Source: Antilocapra americana (Eukaryota > Chordata > Mammalia > Artiodactyla > Antilocapridae). From it: DNA of 64,000 nt. The position numbers and the translations under genes were made by a program. The stretch covers positions 4,041,902 through 4,105,901 of the forward strand of contig ML662465.1 of assembly GCA_007570785.1 (NCBI GenBank), read 5' to 3'. The notes under the pieces are model-generated. The model was not told the origin of the DNA. It did not search any database and saw only the letters and a list, made by a program, of their open reading frames with translations. The first letter of the stretch is position 1. Each line of letters begins with the position of its first letter. Of the stretch, positions 24,463 through 37,600 are shown in pieces.

Positions 24463-25625
24463 TCTTTCCTGATTATACGCAATTTTAATTAATTTCATTG
24501 AACTCTAAAATCTGATTAAGAAGATGTACTGGATCTCTTTCTGAAATTAGCTTCACCAGTGTGGTATACTGAGTGTCCACAAAGGAGGAAAACAGAGGAT
24601 AATCTTATCTTTAAACTGTCTGTTAATGTTTTCACATGGTATGTGCCATGTGTTTTTCAGTCTGCAGATACCTTTTCAAGTGAAGTGCCTCTAAATTTAA
24701 AGCAAAGGATCACAGTTGTCAATTTGAAGAAAAGACAACAAATATACCAATCTGCCTTGTATTTTGGATGCTCTAATGCCTGTGTTCTGTTGTTCTTCTG
24801 TACAGACTGACAGTTGGACCCATCACTTTACAGTTGAAGTTATGCTTCATTTAAGGTTATGCATCGCTTGAAACCATACCAAGCATGTTACTCAAAAAAG
24901 TAACCAACTGTTGTTACTTTTTAACTATTTTAAAAAGTGCTATGTTTTGAAATTTATTGTAATTTTTAAGTCAAATAACAGGAAAAGGCTTGTGCACAAA
25001 TTACAGTGGATTCTCTCCTCACTCACTGCACTTTCCCAGTTGAGATTCCCTCACTGAAGAGGCAACTGCTTTCAAATTTGAGCTGTTTATTTTGGCATTA
25101 ACTCCTATCTGTATTTGTAGATAATATATATAAACCACTGTTCTTTGAGTTATCAAGTTTAGGTATTATTTATTGACTTCCTATTATGATAAATGAGGGT
25201 TTAGGGCTCTCTACTTCTGCTTCCTCATCCTTCCAATACAGTTATATTGCAACTTTTGCATATATTGCCATTTGATATATATATATTACTATGTTCAATC
25301 AGTGATTTGCAGTAAAGCATCGTAGTAAACTAGGACTGTCTTGCCGACAGACTTCTGATTTTTCTGAAGTTAATTCTTGCTTTCTTTTTACATTAGCTCT
25401 ATTTTCTTTGTGGCTGTAGCAGTGGTATGCTCATATAGCTGACCCTCAAAAGCCCTGATTTGTATTATGTGCATCTGTTTGTATTGTATTTGATTTTTTA
25501 ATTCAAGTTACCCATGTGAGGTCACTGAATAAGCAGCAGGGATGAGATGCACGGTTTATTCTCTCAGACACTGAGCTGTTACTCTCTCATGCCTACTAAA
25601 CATCCACATTGGGATTTTACCGTAT
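24463..25625. other. Unassigned A/T-rich intronic sequence
   Basis: No exon or repeat recognised. The 83-codon frame at 24559-24810 has no known motif. Confidence 0.5.
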
Positions 25626-26078
25626 TAATTATTTTTTAAATTGAAGTATAGTTGATTTACAGTGTTGTGTTAATTTCTGGTGTACAGCAAAGTGATTTAG
25701 TTACACATACATACATATATATATATTTTATATTCTTTTCCATTATGGTTTATTATGAGATAGTATCATTCCCTGTGCCACACAGTATTGTTTATCTGTT
25801 TTATTTATAGTAGTTTTTATCTCTTAATCCCAAACCCCTACTAACTTATACCTCATCTCTCTTCCCTTTTGGTAACCATAAGTTTGTTTTCTATGTCTGT
25901 GAGTCTGTTTCTATTTTGTAAATAGGTTCATTTGTATCATATTCTAGATTCCATATGTATTGATATGATACTTGTCTTTGTCTGACTTAGTTCACTTGGT
26001 ATGATAATCTTCAGGTACATCTGTTTTGCTGCAAGTGACATTATTTCATTCTTTTTTATGGCTGAGTAATATTCCATT

Positions 26079-26100
26079 GTGTGTGTGTGTGTGTGTGTGT
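26079..26100. repeat. (GT)11 microsatellite inside L1
   Basis: Eleven GT units replace the usual gtgtatatgtacc context of the antisense L1. Confidence 0.95.
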
Positions 26101-26347
26101 ACATACCACATTTCCTTTATCTGTTCATCTGTCAACACTTACGTTGCTTCCGTGTCTTGCCTATTGTAAATAGCGCTGCAGTGAGTATTGGAGTCCATAT
26201 ATCTTTTTGAGTTATAATTTTGTTTGGCATATATGCCCAAGAATGGAGTTGCTAGGTCATACAATAACTCTGTTTAGTTTTTTTAAGGAGGAAACTCCAT
26301 ACTGTTTTCCATGGTGATTGCACCAATGTACATTCCTACCAACAGTA

Positions 26348-26540
26348 GAATTAATCTGTGTGGCTCAGCTGGTAAAGAATCTTCCTGCAAAGCAGGAGAC
26401 CTGGGTTTGATCCAGGTTTGATCCCCTGGAGAAGGGAATGGCTACCCACTCCAGTGTTTGGGCCTAGAGAATTCCGTGGACTGTATAGTCCATGGGGTCA
26501 CAAAAAGTTAGACATGACTGAGCAACTTTCACTTCACTTC
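26348..26540 (+). mobile_element. Bov-tA SINE with exact 10-bp target-site duplication
   Basis: Forward copy with a shortened head (tgtggctcagctggtaaaga). The repeat accaacagta at 26338-26347 and 26541-26550 is identical. Confidence 0.95.
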
Positions 26541-26725
26541 ACCAACAGTAAAGGAGGGTTCCCTTTTTCCCATAACCTCTCCAACATAAATTATTTATAG
26601 ACTTTTTAATGATGGCTGTTCTGACCAGTGAAGTGGTAGTACATTGTGGTTTGGATTTGTATTTCTCTAATAATTAGCAGTGTTGAGCATCTTTTCATGT
26701 GCCCATTGGCCATCTGTACCACACT

Positions 26726-28191
26726 GGGAGTTTTAAAATTAAGTTTTCCTCTTTTTTTTAAAATTTTGTTTCATAAGTAGACATATGTGCTCTGAATCTT
26801 CTCTTTTGAACTTGTGAATATTTTTAATAGGCCTTGAGACTTTTCTCTGCACATGCTTATACTTACAGGAGATACCAGCATGCTGTCAGAGTTGTCCAGG
26901 GCCCTCTCCAGAACTCTGGGTTCTGGCCAGTGAAGACAAATGAAAGTTACATAGTCTTGAGGTGGTATTTTGCTTGAAGAGTGGCAAGACTGGGATTAAT
27001 GGTGAAGTTATGGTGGTCTCGTGCCAGACTTGTCCCCGCTAGTCCGACTCATAGGCTTCTCTCTGAGGCCACTTGCTTGAGCTCATAGTCAGCTGGGGTC
27101 CTGCTCCACTTCCCTAACTGGCATGACTACCTATGTTTGGCACTTCAGCAATGCCTGGCACCATGTGTGCCAAGCGAGGGCTAGGATGACATACTTTGGC
27201 CGGCTCCTTCCAGAACTCGTTCATAGAGTTGAGTTGACCTCTTTGGGGACCTGGGGCCTTGGCCTGATCTCCAGGCTCTGCTCCTCTGGACCTGGGAGGA
27301 TTGAATCAGGTCAGAGTTCTAGTTTCCTGCAGAAACCACAATTGAGCCACTCCTGTCAGCATCTCCAGGTTAACTGGGGCACTGCTGTTGACTGGTGTTG
27401 GAACTCTCCGTGCCAACGGTTGGTTTTCACTTGACGTGCCATCTCTCACGCGTGGGACTGGGGCTGTGGGCCACCGTCCTTTTTGCATCTAGTGCTCTTC
27501 CGAGCCTAGCGGTGTTTTGGGGTCATTCTTGGGGGTCCCACTGGTTTTTCTGGCCAGATGCCTTCTCCTTCTCTTGTGTTGGTTCATGGGCAAGATCAAG
27601 GTCATGCAGCCTTCTGTTCTGCAGCATATCTTATAAAAAGGCTTCAAATTTTCCGGTTCATCAGTGGTCTTCCCTCCTCCCTCCTACAGTGTGATGAGAA
27701 CTGAAATTTTTTTTTTTCATTTTCCTTTAAAAATTTCCCAGTTTATTTCAACGGGAATTTGGTAGGGACATTAAATAGGGACTGGGCTTAAATCTCTATT
27801 TGAACCAGAAGTCCAGAATGGCTCTTTTGTAGTGATTCTGGGTATACCAACAATGTCTGTTTTGGACTGCAGAGAAAAATCTTCTTGGAAAAAGATGGTG
27901 GTCTGGCACGTGAGGTTCCAGCAGCTCACAGTTCTCTGCTGATTGTCGGCTGCTGTATCAGTCCTCTAGAAAGGTCAGCAGGAGTTCTGAAGCATAGATA
28001 AGGGTGAAAATATTTTGTCTCTTTTGAAAGTAAAGATGAGATAGCTGAAGGAAGGAAGACCTAATGGTTGTTACAGTGTGTGTGTATCATTGCATAACCT
28101 TTCTGGATCTGTGACACACTTATTTGCTGTGAAACTCAGAAGTGATCATTTTAAGAACTGAAGTTTAATTTTCTCCAGAGCAGTCTTTTCT
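26726..28191. other. Unassigned intronic sequence before exon 2
   Basis: No exon recognised. Overlapping frames at 27123-27694 are compositional and lack known motifs. Confidence 0.5.
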
Positions 28192-28366
28192 CAAAAGTGT
28201 GGTCTACAGGCCTCCTGCCAGGGAATTCTGGGCAGGGAGGGGCTTGTTAAAAATTTAGGATCTCACTAAGGTGATACCAACTCTGGAATATGGCATTTTA
28301 AGGCCACACCTCCTCCCCCCCCCCTTTGCTGGGTCTCTGCATGCCCAAGTTTGAGAACCACTGATC
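28192..28366. repeat. MER5/MER20-like hAT relic
   Basis: Contains agtgtggtctacaggcctcc and ends gcccaagtttgagaaccact. A C-run at 28315-28324 lies inside. It ends about 230 bp before exon 2. Confidence 0.7.
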
Positions 28367-28595
28367 TCAATCATTTGGTTTTTAGGGTTGCTAGTTTCTG
28401 CAAACTTTCATTTATTTGTTTCTTTGTGGCTTTGCTAAAGTCACTCTCTAATATGAAAACTGGTAAAAAATTCCCTTCTTGTGATCATTCATTTCTACCT
28501 GTTGTGTTTTAAACTCCAGCATACTAATTACTCAGTTTCATGGGTTGCTTTTTATTTCCAGATGTCTAAGGCTGAACTTTGAATTTTTCCCACAG

Positions 28596-28635
28596 GGCCG
28601 AGAAAACAGAAGTCCTCAGTGAAGATCTGTTACAG
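28596..28635 (+). CDS. ARHGAP17: ARHGAP17 exon 2 (BAR domain start)
   Basis: A 40-nt exon with acceptor ttttcccacag and donor CAG|gtaaca. Its first base G completes an arginine codon begun in exon 1. Thirteen codons follow, [13 protein letters not shown] (about residues 19-31). This is the start of the first long BAR-domain helix. It is too short for ORF finders and was recognised from the protein sequence, supported by both splice sites and by phase agreement with exon 3. Skipping it would shift the frame. Confidence 0.95.
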
Positions 28636-31600
28636 GTAACAAAAGAAAGACTTTTTAAAGTGCTCCATTTAAATAAGAACAACAACAAAAAAGCCCATAG
28701 GTGGGGGAGGGAACCAAACAAATAAAAAACCCATAGGGGAGAACTGAACCTAATGGTTCTTTGTTTTGAGGGGATTTTTCCCAAAACAGAATTAGGATGG
28801 TTAGCATGGTTTTGAGCAGGAAAAGAAAAGCAGTTGAGTTGCACCATGATAAAAGGGGATCTGAAACTTTGGTGTCATGTTTTGAAGTTCGGATGGGGCT
28901 AGCTCCGCATTCAAGTGCCAGGTGTTGGGGTGGGGACAGGGGGCGGAGCCTGGCTGGGCTGGCTGGTCCACTGGCACCGTGGCCTGGGCACGGGTCCCTG
29001 CTGACCGCTGCGCGGTGCCCTTGATGTAACAGGCTCCGCCAGCTGCAGCAGTAACCCCACTAGCTCCAACAGAGTTTGGATTTTTTGCTCCCTTGTATGT
29101 GTCTTCCCCCCAAACGGACCTAAGTTGGGTCCTGTAGGACTCAGAGTCTCAGTGAGTCTGTCAAAACCTCCAGGTCTCTCAAAACCACCCAGGGGCTCTA
29201 GGGTGGCCTCATAGCTAGGCCAGCCTTTGCTCTCTGTACAGGGAGGGACATTTCCTGCCGGGGACCTTAACTATGGCACTCCATGCCATCTCTCAATAGG
29301 CTTCCCTAACTGTGGAGCTGGGCGTTTCTCCCAGGAGGTCTGGGGACCCTGTATACACATCACTTCACCCAACCCTGCTCCATCCCCACCCCTACCGAAT
29401 ACTTCCAGAAACACAGGACCCCTTCCACATGCAGGTTTTGTTAAGATTTCTCCAGCTGTCTCCTAGCCTCTTAGTTTCATAACCTGCCTCAAGTGTGCTC
29501 CAGGGAGTCCCTGGAGACCAGAGATCTGCTCCCAGATGGCTTTCTGTCTCTTCCCGTGGAGAGAAGGAGCTGCATAATTTAAAAAACATTGCCTGTGTTC
29601 TGCTCCCACCCCATGCCAAAACAGACTCCTAAATTATGATAGTCTTCTGCAGGTAGAAGATTTTAAGAGCACTTTTTTATATTTTTAAGGACTAGAAATT
29701 TTTTATCAAGGACTAGGTTTTTTAAAAAAGATATATTAAAGAATCATAACGTTTTAAAAAAAATTTATTGAGGTATAGTTGATGTACAATCTCATAGTTT
29801 AGGGCTTCCCGGGTGGCTCAGATGGTAAATAATCTGGGAACCCGGGTTCAATCCCTGGGTCAGGAAACTCCCTTGGAGAAGAGAATGGCTACCAACCCCA
29901 GTATTTTTGCCTGGAGAATCCCATGGACAGAGGAGCCTGGCAGGCTACAGTCCACGGGGTCACACAGAGCTGGACACGACTGAGCGACTCACGCCCATAC
30001 TGTAGCTTAAGAATCAGATTCTTCACACTGTTTCCCCACTGGCTTTTATCAGATATTTCAAATCCATTTTCAGACTTTTAGAAATATTATTTGTTCCAGT
30101 TCCACTAGGTTTTCCTGTGCGCATTCTCATTCCCACGTGTCATGTCAGTAATTTCATACCCAACGCCCTGAGAAGAGACCAGAGCTCACGCGGGCAGGTG
30201 GAGGACTGCAGAGACCGCATGGGACTCAGACGGTGACTGTCTGTCCTCGTCTCTTTGCTCAAACATCCACTGGGGCCTCAGGAGTTTGCTAGTTTCTAGA
30301 AATCCTTATTTTTTTTTTAATTTATTTTATTAAAGTACAGTTGATTTGCAGCGTTGTGTTTATTTCTGCTGTACAGCACAATGATTCAGTTCTATGTATC
30401 TATATATCCTTTTTCATATTCTTTTCCATTGCGGCTTATCACAGGATGTAGGAACTCCTTATTTGATAACACAGACACTCCACATCTGCGGCAGTTGTTT
30501 TCCTGATCTTATTTCTGTTGTCTTGAGCCGTAAAGAAGGCGTGTCATGGTTCAAAGTGCTGAGTCTGTGACCAGTCACCTGTATCCCATGCCAGGTCTGC
30601 CCCTAACTAGTTCAGTGGCCTCAAGAGTTCTCTGAACCTCCCTCTGCCTCAGTTTCCACTTCTCTAGAAGGAGGGTAATCGACATGTCACCCCGTGGGGT
30701 TGTTAGGAGGGGCTCATGGGTTATACGTGGTTAGCACTGGGAGCAGAGCCCGGCTGGTCGTAAGGGGTAAATATTAGTGACTTGTTGATATGATTACCAC
30801 TGTCACAAGCCACAGAAGTTATTTTGTTTCTGGTGTGAGACTTCCCTTAATTTGCTCTTTCTCCTGCCTCTTTTCTTAGATCTCAGGTAGAGCAGTTCAA
30901 GAGGCCACCCTTTTATCTTGTTTGTATGGAGTTTCCCCAAGAGGCTGTGAACCCCAGGAGGGCAAGAACCACAAATTATTTACTCTTGTTTTTCTAATAC
31001 CGTGTACAGGGGTTCAGTATATACTTGTTCCTTCAACTACCTTCCATTCATGGGCCAGGCAGTGATCAAAGCACTTGGGATAAATCAGTGAACGTAACAG
31101 ATCAAGGGCCTACTCTTGGGGACTTTATAGAAGTGAAGTCGCTCAGTCGTGTTTGACTCTTTGTGACCCCATTGATTGTAGCCTGCCAGGCTCCTATGTC
31201 CATGGAATTCTCCAGACACAATACTGGAGTGGGTAGCCATTCCTTTCTCCAGGTGATCTTCCCGACCCACAGACCCAACCTGGGTCTCCTCCATTGCAAG
31301 CGAATTCTTTACGGTCTGAATCATCAAGGAATTCCAGTGGAAATTGGGGCTTCCTTTGCAGCTCAGTCAGTAAAGAATCTGCCTCCAATGCAGGAGACCC
31401 AGGTTCGATCCCTGGGTTGGGAAGAACCCCTGGAGACGGAAGTGGCAACCCACCCTGTTATTCTTGCCTGGAGAATCCCATAGACAGAGGAGCCTGGCAG
31501 GCTGCAGTCTAAGGGGTTACAAAAATCAGACGTGACCTAGCAACTAAACCACCAGCAGAAAATGGAATCAAGTAAAAATGGAGTTTTCTGGATCCACCCC

Positions 31601-34600
31601 CACTGCTTTTATGGCCAGTGAAGAATGTGTATTAATTTTTCAATGCCTTACAATCAGGCACTGTATAAAATTTGGGGCAAGTGATGTGGCATCTGGTCCT
31701 AAAGAAATGAGGCTGCAGATCGGGGTCCTGGGAGAGGCACCGGGTCTGAAGAAGGGCTGCTTGAGAAGGAGGCCCAAAACCATCTCCTTGGGTAAAATGT
31801 TTTGGGGTAAAAATGTATTCTGCTTGAAATCTGTTGATTTTTCTTTAAAATAGAAAGCATCCCTAAGGGCCTGCCCTCATTCTTAATGAGTCATCAGAAT
31901 ACACATTTTTGGCATTCCTTCCTGTAAAAAGCAGCTCTCTTTGCCATAAACAGCCATATCCCAGCAATAATATTTTGGGAAGCTAATGATGATGAGTGGG
32001 CCCCCGGAGTCAGAGTTTCTTACTGTTGGCTGTCCATTTTGCTTTGGAGCTTTGTTCTAAAACAATAAATAAATAAAGGCAAGAACACCCCCCAAGCCCC
32101 ACCATCACAAGCCCAATAAGGAACAATAAGGAATAATTTTGAGAACACTGATCCCAAGTGTCAGCTGCGGAGCACATCTTTTGACTCTTCTGTCTGATGT
32201 ACTGCGTGGGGAGGACGCCATTGCCACAATCTGGAGAAAGCAGAACGTCCCCGTGTCTTTCCCGCTTGGCGGCGGGCCTGGGGCTGGCCTCAGCTTGTTC
32301 ATCTGCAGTGCTGCTGGCTGGACCCAGGGCTCTGCTGGTGCTGTCGTGTGTGACTTGGCCACCACTCGTCAAAGAGCAAGTTCTCGTCAGGACTGCCCCC
32401 TCCCCCTGCACGTGGAGTCAGCCTTTAAGGGATCTGAAGCTTCACTGCAAAACCAGGGTCCGTTTTGGCCTCTGGGAGGGTATTTGACAATATCCAGGGA
32501 CAGTTTTGGTTGTCAGAAAGGGGGCAGTTGGGTGCGACTGGCTCTATTCGGTAGAAGCCAGAGATGATGCTAAACATAGCGATAATGCACAGGAGAGCTG
32601 CCCCTAGCCCAGAATTATCCAGCCCAGTTGTCAGTAGTGAGAAACGCTGGTGTAGGTACGTGGGAACCTTCTCCATTTACACCAGAGAGTTGAAAACTTC
32701 AATGGCAGGACACTTCCCTGCCTCCATGCCAACACTGCAGGAGAGGAGGCTGAGCTGGTTCCTGAGGCCTGCCACCCACTCATCCCTCTTTGTGTTTTCA
32801 GATCGAGCGGCGCCTGGACACGGTGCGCTCCATGTGTCACCATTCCCACAAGCGTCTCATGGCCTGCTTCCAGGGCCAGCATGGCACCGACGCAGAGAGG
32901 AGACACGTGAGTACCGGGTGGGACTCAGAGCCCTGATTCGCATGTCCCTGAGAAGCTTCTTGCCCTTCATCAGTCGATTTTTCCCAAGTAGCATCAGAAG
33001 GCTTGTCTGCAGACTTGGACCTTGTATCACCATTCACACTCGTGACTCATGCCTGACCATAGCATACTTTCATGCTACCCTGAGCTAAAGGCCTTGCTCA
33101 CATTGAATTCTCTCCAGGTACTTTTAGAGATTGAAAGTCAAAGTCGCTCCGATGTGTCCGACTCTTTGTGACCCTATACAGTCCATGGAATTCTCCAGGC
33201 CAGAATACTGGAGTGGGAGTGGGTAGCCTTTCCCTTCTCCAGGGGATCTTCCCAACCCAGGGATTGAACCCAGGTCTCCCACATTGCAGGCAGATTCTTT
33301 ACCAGCTGAGCCACAAGGGAAGCCCTTTAGAGATTGTACCATCAGTTTGAAATCCTTTGATGGCAGAAAGCTGAAAGCCTCTCTTGAATTATCTGAGAAA
33401 GTAGAATTAACTGACATACCAACTGAAAAATCCAATAGTTGGGGTGACTGCAGGTAAGGCTTGGTCTAGCCTTTCAGTGATGTACCCAGGACCCCAGGTT
33501 CTTTCCTTCTCTCCTCTTAGCTTCTTCAGTGTCTGCTTTATCCCTCACGGTGCAGGCTGGCTACCAGCAGCTTCCATGGGCCCCCTATTTCTTTGTGCAT
33601 GTCCAGCTGGAGTAGAGAGCATGTTTTCTAGTAGTGTCCTTCATGGAGTGAGGAAACTTCTTTTTTCCCATACCATTGGCAGGTAGAAGTCCTGTCCCAT
33701 TGCACCGATGTGCATTGAGTCACATTCTCCATTCCTGAACAACCTCCTCCCAATCCCCACCAGTTATGGGCGAGTTTGGGTGAGGAGATGGGACATGCTG
33801 GTTGGCTGAAATTAATCACGGCTCATCTTAGAGCTTGGGCTGGTCTTACCTCCAGCTTGTAGGGTCCTTCGAAACCAGACTAGATCCTCAGCAGGACTCA
33901 GGATGCTGTTATAGGCAGGAGGAAGAATGGGCTCTAGGAAACAATCTGATGTCTACTCCAGGGTACATTTGCGCAAAGCGTCCTGGTCCCTACGTTCCAT
34001 GAGCAGAGCCCAGCAGCTTTGTTCAGCAAGCAGTTCCCTCCTTAGTGTTACAAGTTCCCAGCTTATGAGTGTACTCTGACCCTTAGAAGCCCACAACATT
34101 TAAGTGGGAGTTTCAGTGGCATTCAGGGAAGCTATGATTTCCCATATTGTTTTAGTTGTCACTAGATGTCGCATTAAGAGTTGGTGGCAGATGATCTGTG
34201 TCATCTCTTGATATTTCCTACACATGTTTCTGGCCAGCTTGCCATCAGAACCAGGCCCAACCCACTGGTCCTGGTCCCACTATTCCTTCACATTTTCTTG
34301 CCATGGCCTCTGCTCTGCTACCCTGTTAATATCATTCCCTAAGGGTCTGCCATTCATCTCTTTATTCTCGCCTTCATACTCCTTGGGGCCTCTCCTCTCC
34401 TCGTGGCTCCTAATTAATGTGTTTATCCAGGCACCTGTAAACCATGTTTTCTTTTTTTTAATTAAACTTTTAATTTTGTTTTGGAGTATAGCCGATTAAC
34501 AATGTTGTGATAGATTGAGGGGGACAGCGAAGGGACTCAGCCATACATATACATGTATCCATTCTCCCCCAGACTCACCTCCCATCCAGGTTGCTGTATA

Positions 34601-37600
34601 ACATTGAGCAGAGTTCCCTGTGCTCTACAAGTAGGACCTGGTTGGCACTTGTAAGCCATTTTCAATCAGCAAAGTACTGCCTCCCCTGGTTGTCTATTTT
34701 AACATGTGTAACCTATTCGTCCTTCTGTGTTGACTCATGAATTCCATGCACCCTATTATGCAGACCAGGTTTCTTATTTTCCTTCTTGTCTTATCCTCTC
34801 CCTCCCATAGCTGCTTGATTTGCAAGTCCTGTGATTCTGTCTGTGACTATGTCTTGAATTCCTCACCTCCACTCCATCTTTACCACCTTCGCCTAAATTT
34901 GAGATATGATTACCTCTCATATGGACTGTTCAGTCACTTCTTGAGCTGTGTTGTCTGCCTCTAATTTCCTTCTTTTTCTAGCCTTTCTTCAGTGTGATCA
35001 CCAGAGTTGGTTTCCTGAAATACAAATTGATCCTGGACTTCCCTGGCAGTCCAGGGGTTAAGACTCTGCACTTCCAATGCAGAGGGCACAGGTCTGATCC
35101 CTGGTCAGGGAACTGACAGCCCACATTCCATGCAGAGAGGCCAAAAAACAAACATAAACAACAGAAAAGTTGATCTGTTATCCTTCTGCCTTAAAAAAAA
35201 AAATCTTAAGCTTAATTGTTCTCAACAGGGACCAGAACTACACTCCTGGCAATACTTGGAAAGGCGTAGAGACTTTTTTGGTTGCCATAAAGTCAGGGGG
35301 ACGCTCCTGACATTTGGAGGGCAGGAACCAAGATATTAAGCGTTCTGCAGTGTCTGAAGGAATAGATCCACAGAAGGAAGCGTCCCAGAAGACCAGCGGT
35401 GTTGTGTCAGGACAGTGGCTGGCTCTCACTGCCTAGGTTAAAGTTCAGGCCTTCTTTTCCTTTTAAGTGAAGTGTAGTGGGCTTACAATACGATATTAGT
35501 TTCATGATTTAATATTTTTATAGCTTACACTCCATTTAAAATTGTTACAAAATATTGGCCACTTTCTCTGTGCCGTACAAAATACCCAAAAGTCCAAGCT
35601 CTTTAGAGGGCTTGTGTGTGCTCAGTCACTCAGTTGTGTCCGACTCTTTGAGACTCTGTGGAGTGTAGCCCACCAGGCTTCTCTGTTCCTGCGATTATCC
35701 AAACAAGAATACTGGAGTGCGTTGTCATTTCCTTCCCCAGGGGATCTTCCCGACCTGGGGATTAAACCCGCATCTCCTATATTGCAGGAAGATTCTTTAC
35801 CACTGAGCCACCCAGGGAAGATGACTTGAGCCCTTCCTAATCTGATCAAATTTTCCTTACCAGTCTCAGTATTTCCTGCTTCCTCCCATTCATGCTATAG
35901 GTCATTGGCCTTCACACAGAGCTGTCTTCTCATTATTTTGGTCTGCTTTGAGACATAGCCCAGGACTAAGAATGGACACCAGAGGAGGAGAGGGGTAGTT
36001 AAGGGAGGCTTCCTGGAGGAGGCAGTGGCCTAGCTGTAAAGGAGAAAGAGTGGCAGGTGATGGGCCTGTTCCAGGCAGCGGGGGCAAAGGTGTATCACCC
36101 TCATTTCTGAAACCTAATGCCTTAGCCTTCATTTTCCAACCTCAAATCAAAGTGCCCAAGACAGGCTCTGAGAATGTCTACACTCTGCACGCGGGAAGAG
36201 GAGTCACCATGGAAATGACAGGTGATTGGTGGCCATCAGATGTCAATCACGCAGAGAAAATTGCAGCAGTCTCTCAGGCTCGAGGAAATACCGGAGGAGC
36301 CTCCCCAAGGCCCCACCGAAAGCTCACACGCTTGGGAAGAGGCAAGAATTGGAGGGAAGAGAGATGTAGCAGGTGGCCTTCTCAACCCAAACTTCTCAGC
36401 TTGTATTGTGGATCATACATGTTAGATCTGGAATTATTTTTGTGCAGCTGGCATGCCTTTTGTAAATTAGCTCTGTGGAGGCGTCTGATGTGAGTAGACA
36501 ACATCTTCATTAATCAGTTTAAGTGTCAAATGGGTGGAGTGTCTGTAATCTGGACTTTAGGAAGCAGGATTGTTGTGCTTGGGAGTCAGGGCATGGAAAC
36601 CACAGCTTAGTCACAGCTGGGTACTTGGGTGATACTTGTCAAAATAAACTCTTCTCTTTATGATTTGTTTCCCCATAGACCTCCATCTAGAGTTGCACAA
36701 AGCATATTACTCTTCCTTATTGCATTTAACATACCTTAAGTTCCCTTAGAAAGGCAGCATCACTGAAAGGTATGAATTATCCTCTGTTGTGATCCAAGTG
36801 TACTGCCCATTTTCTTTTAGCTTCCTAGTCTAGAAAGGTGGAAGCTGGGAGCATCTCCTTGTGGGGCAGGTAAAGCGTATTGTTTGTTTATTCGAAAATA
36901 ACCTGACGGGGAAGGGAAATGGATAAATATATTTGTTATTTGTTTTTATTTATTTTTAATGTTATTTTGTTTTATTTTTGCTGCACCATATAGCATGTGG
37001 GAACTTAGTTCCCTGACCAGGGATCGAACCCGTGACCCTTGCATGGAAGTACACTGGGCAGCCAGGGAAGTCCCCATTGTTATTTATTTTTAAATTTAAA
37101 TGGACCATTTTGAATGGGCTGTCCATTTACATGGTCAAAATCCATAATTTTCAAGTGCACATAACATGATGTCTCGCCCTGCTCTGTTCCCTGGGTACCT
37201 AATTCCCCTCTCCAGGACCACCAGAAGTAGGAGTTTCTTGTATAGCCTTCCAGAGAAATTATATAAGTATATTGGGTAGACCCCTTTGAAAGCAGGAAAG
37301 GCAGGCGCCATGTGCGAGGTCAAGGCAGAGCTATGCCACAGCAAGGTGAACCCTGGGTCTTAAACATGAGTGCTGTTCCTACTTGGAAGGCAAAGTGACA
37401 TGGGGTACTGCAGCATCGAAAGCATTTTTTGTTAGCAGCTTATGGTGCTATAACCAACCTATATGGAGCTGTCCTGGCGTCTTCTGCCCCTGTTCTGAGA
37501 TAAGCCACCAGCCAGGTGTGGACAGACTGAACCGGGGCTTGGGCCGTCAGCACCCAGGTCTGGCTCCGTGCCGTCACTGGGGTGCCTGGGCAGGCCACGT

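Larger units (their letters stand above)
25626..26725 (-). mobile_element. L1 LINE 3' part, antisense, interrupted
   Basis: Antisense L1: gtgttgtgttaatttctggt, tatggctgagtaatattcca, tgggcatctt-type ORF2 end, then after the SINE cattggccatctgtac. It is split by a Bov-tA at 26348-26540 and has a GT microsatellite inside. Confidence 0.9.
1..28595 (+). other. ARHGAP17: ARHGAP17 intron 1 (3' part), inferred
   Basis: Everything before exon 2 is read as intron 1. I searched by eye for the expected first coding exon (encoding an N-terminus like MKKQFNRMKQL) and a CpG island and found neither. No other multi-exon gene could be recognised on either strand. The sequence is repeat-laden and otherwise unique. 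An alternative first exon or a non-coding RNA cannot be excluded. Confidence 0.75.
28636..32801 (+). other. ARHGAP17: ARHGAP17 intron 2
   Basis: A 4.2-kb intron carrying Bov-tA copies at 29802-29992 and 31132-31555 (inverted pair), an antisense L1 end, a MIR and a hAT relic. The rest is unassigned. A locally CpG-rich patch at 28900-29030 is too small to call a promoter. Confidence 0.85.

Noticed and set aside
28880..29040. Possible CpG island or promoter near exon 2
   Set aside because: It is only a short G-rich patch with few CpGs and lies downstream of exon 2.
32010..33088. Overlapping frames up to 174 codons on both strands around exon 3
   Set aside because: The forward frames are out of the ARHGAP17 frame or cross the real exon in the wrong phase. 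Part is a hAT relic. The exon itself is explained by ARHGAP17.
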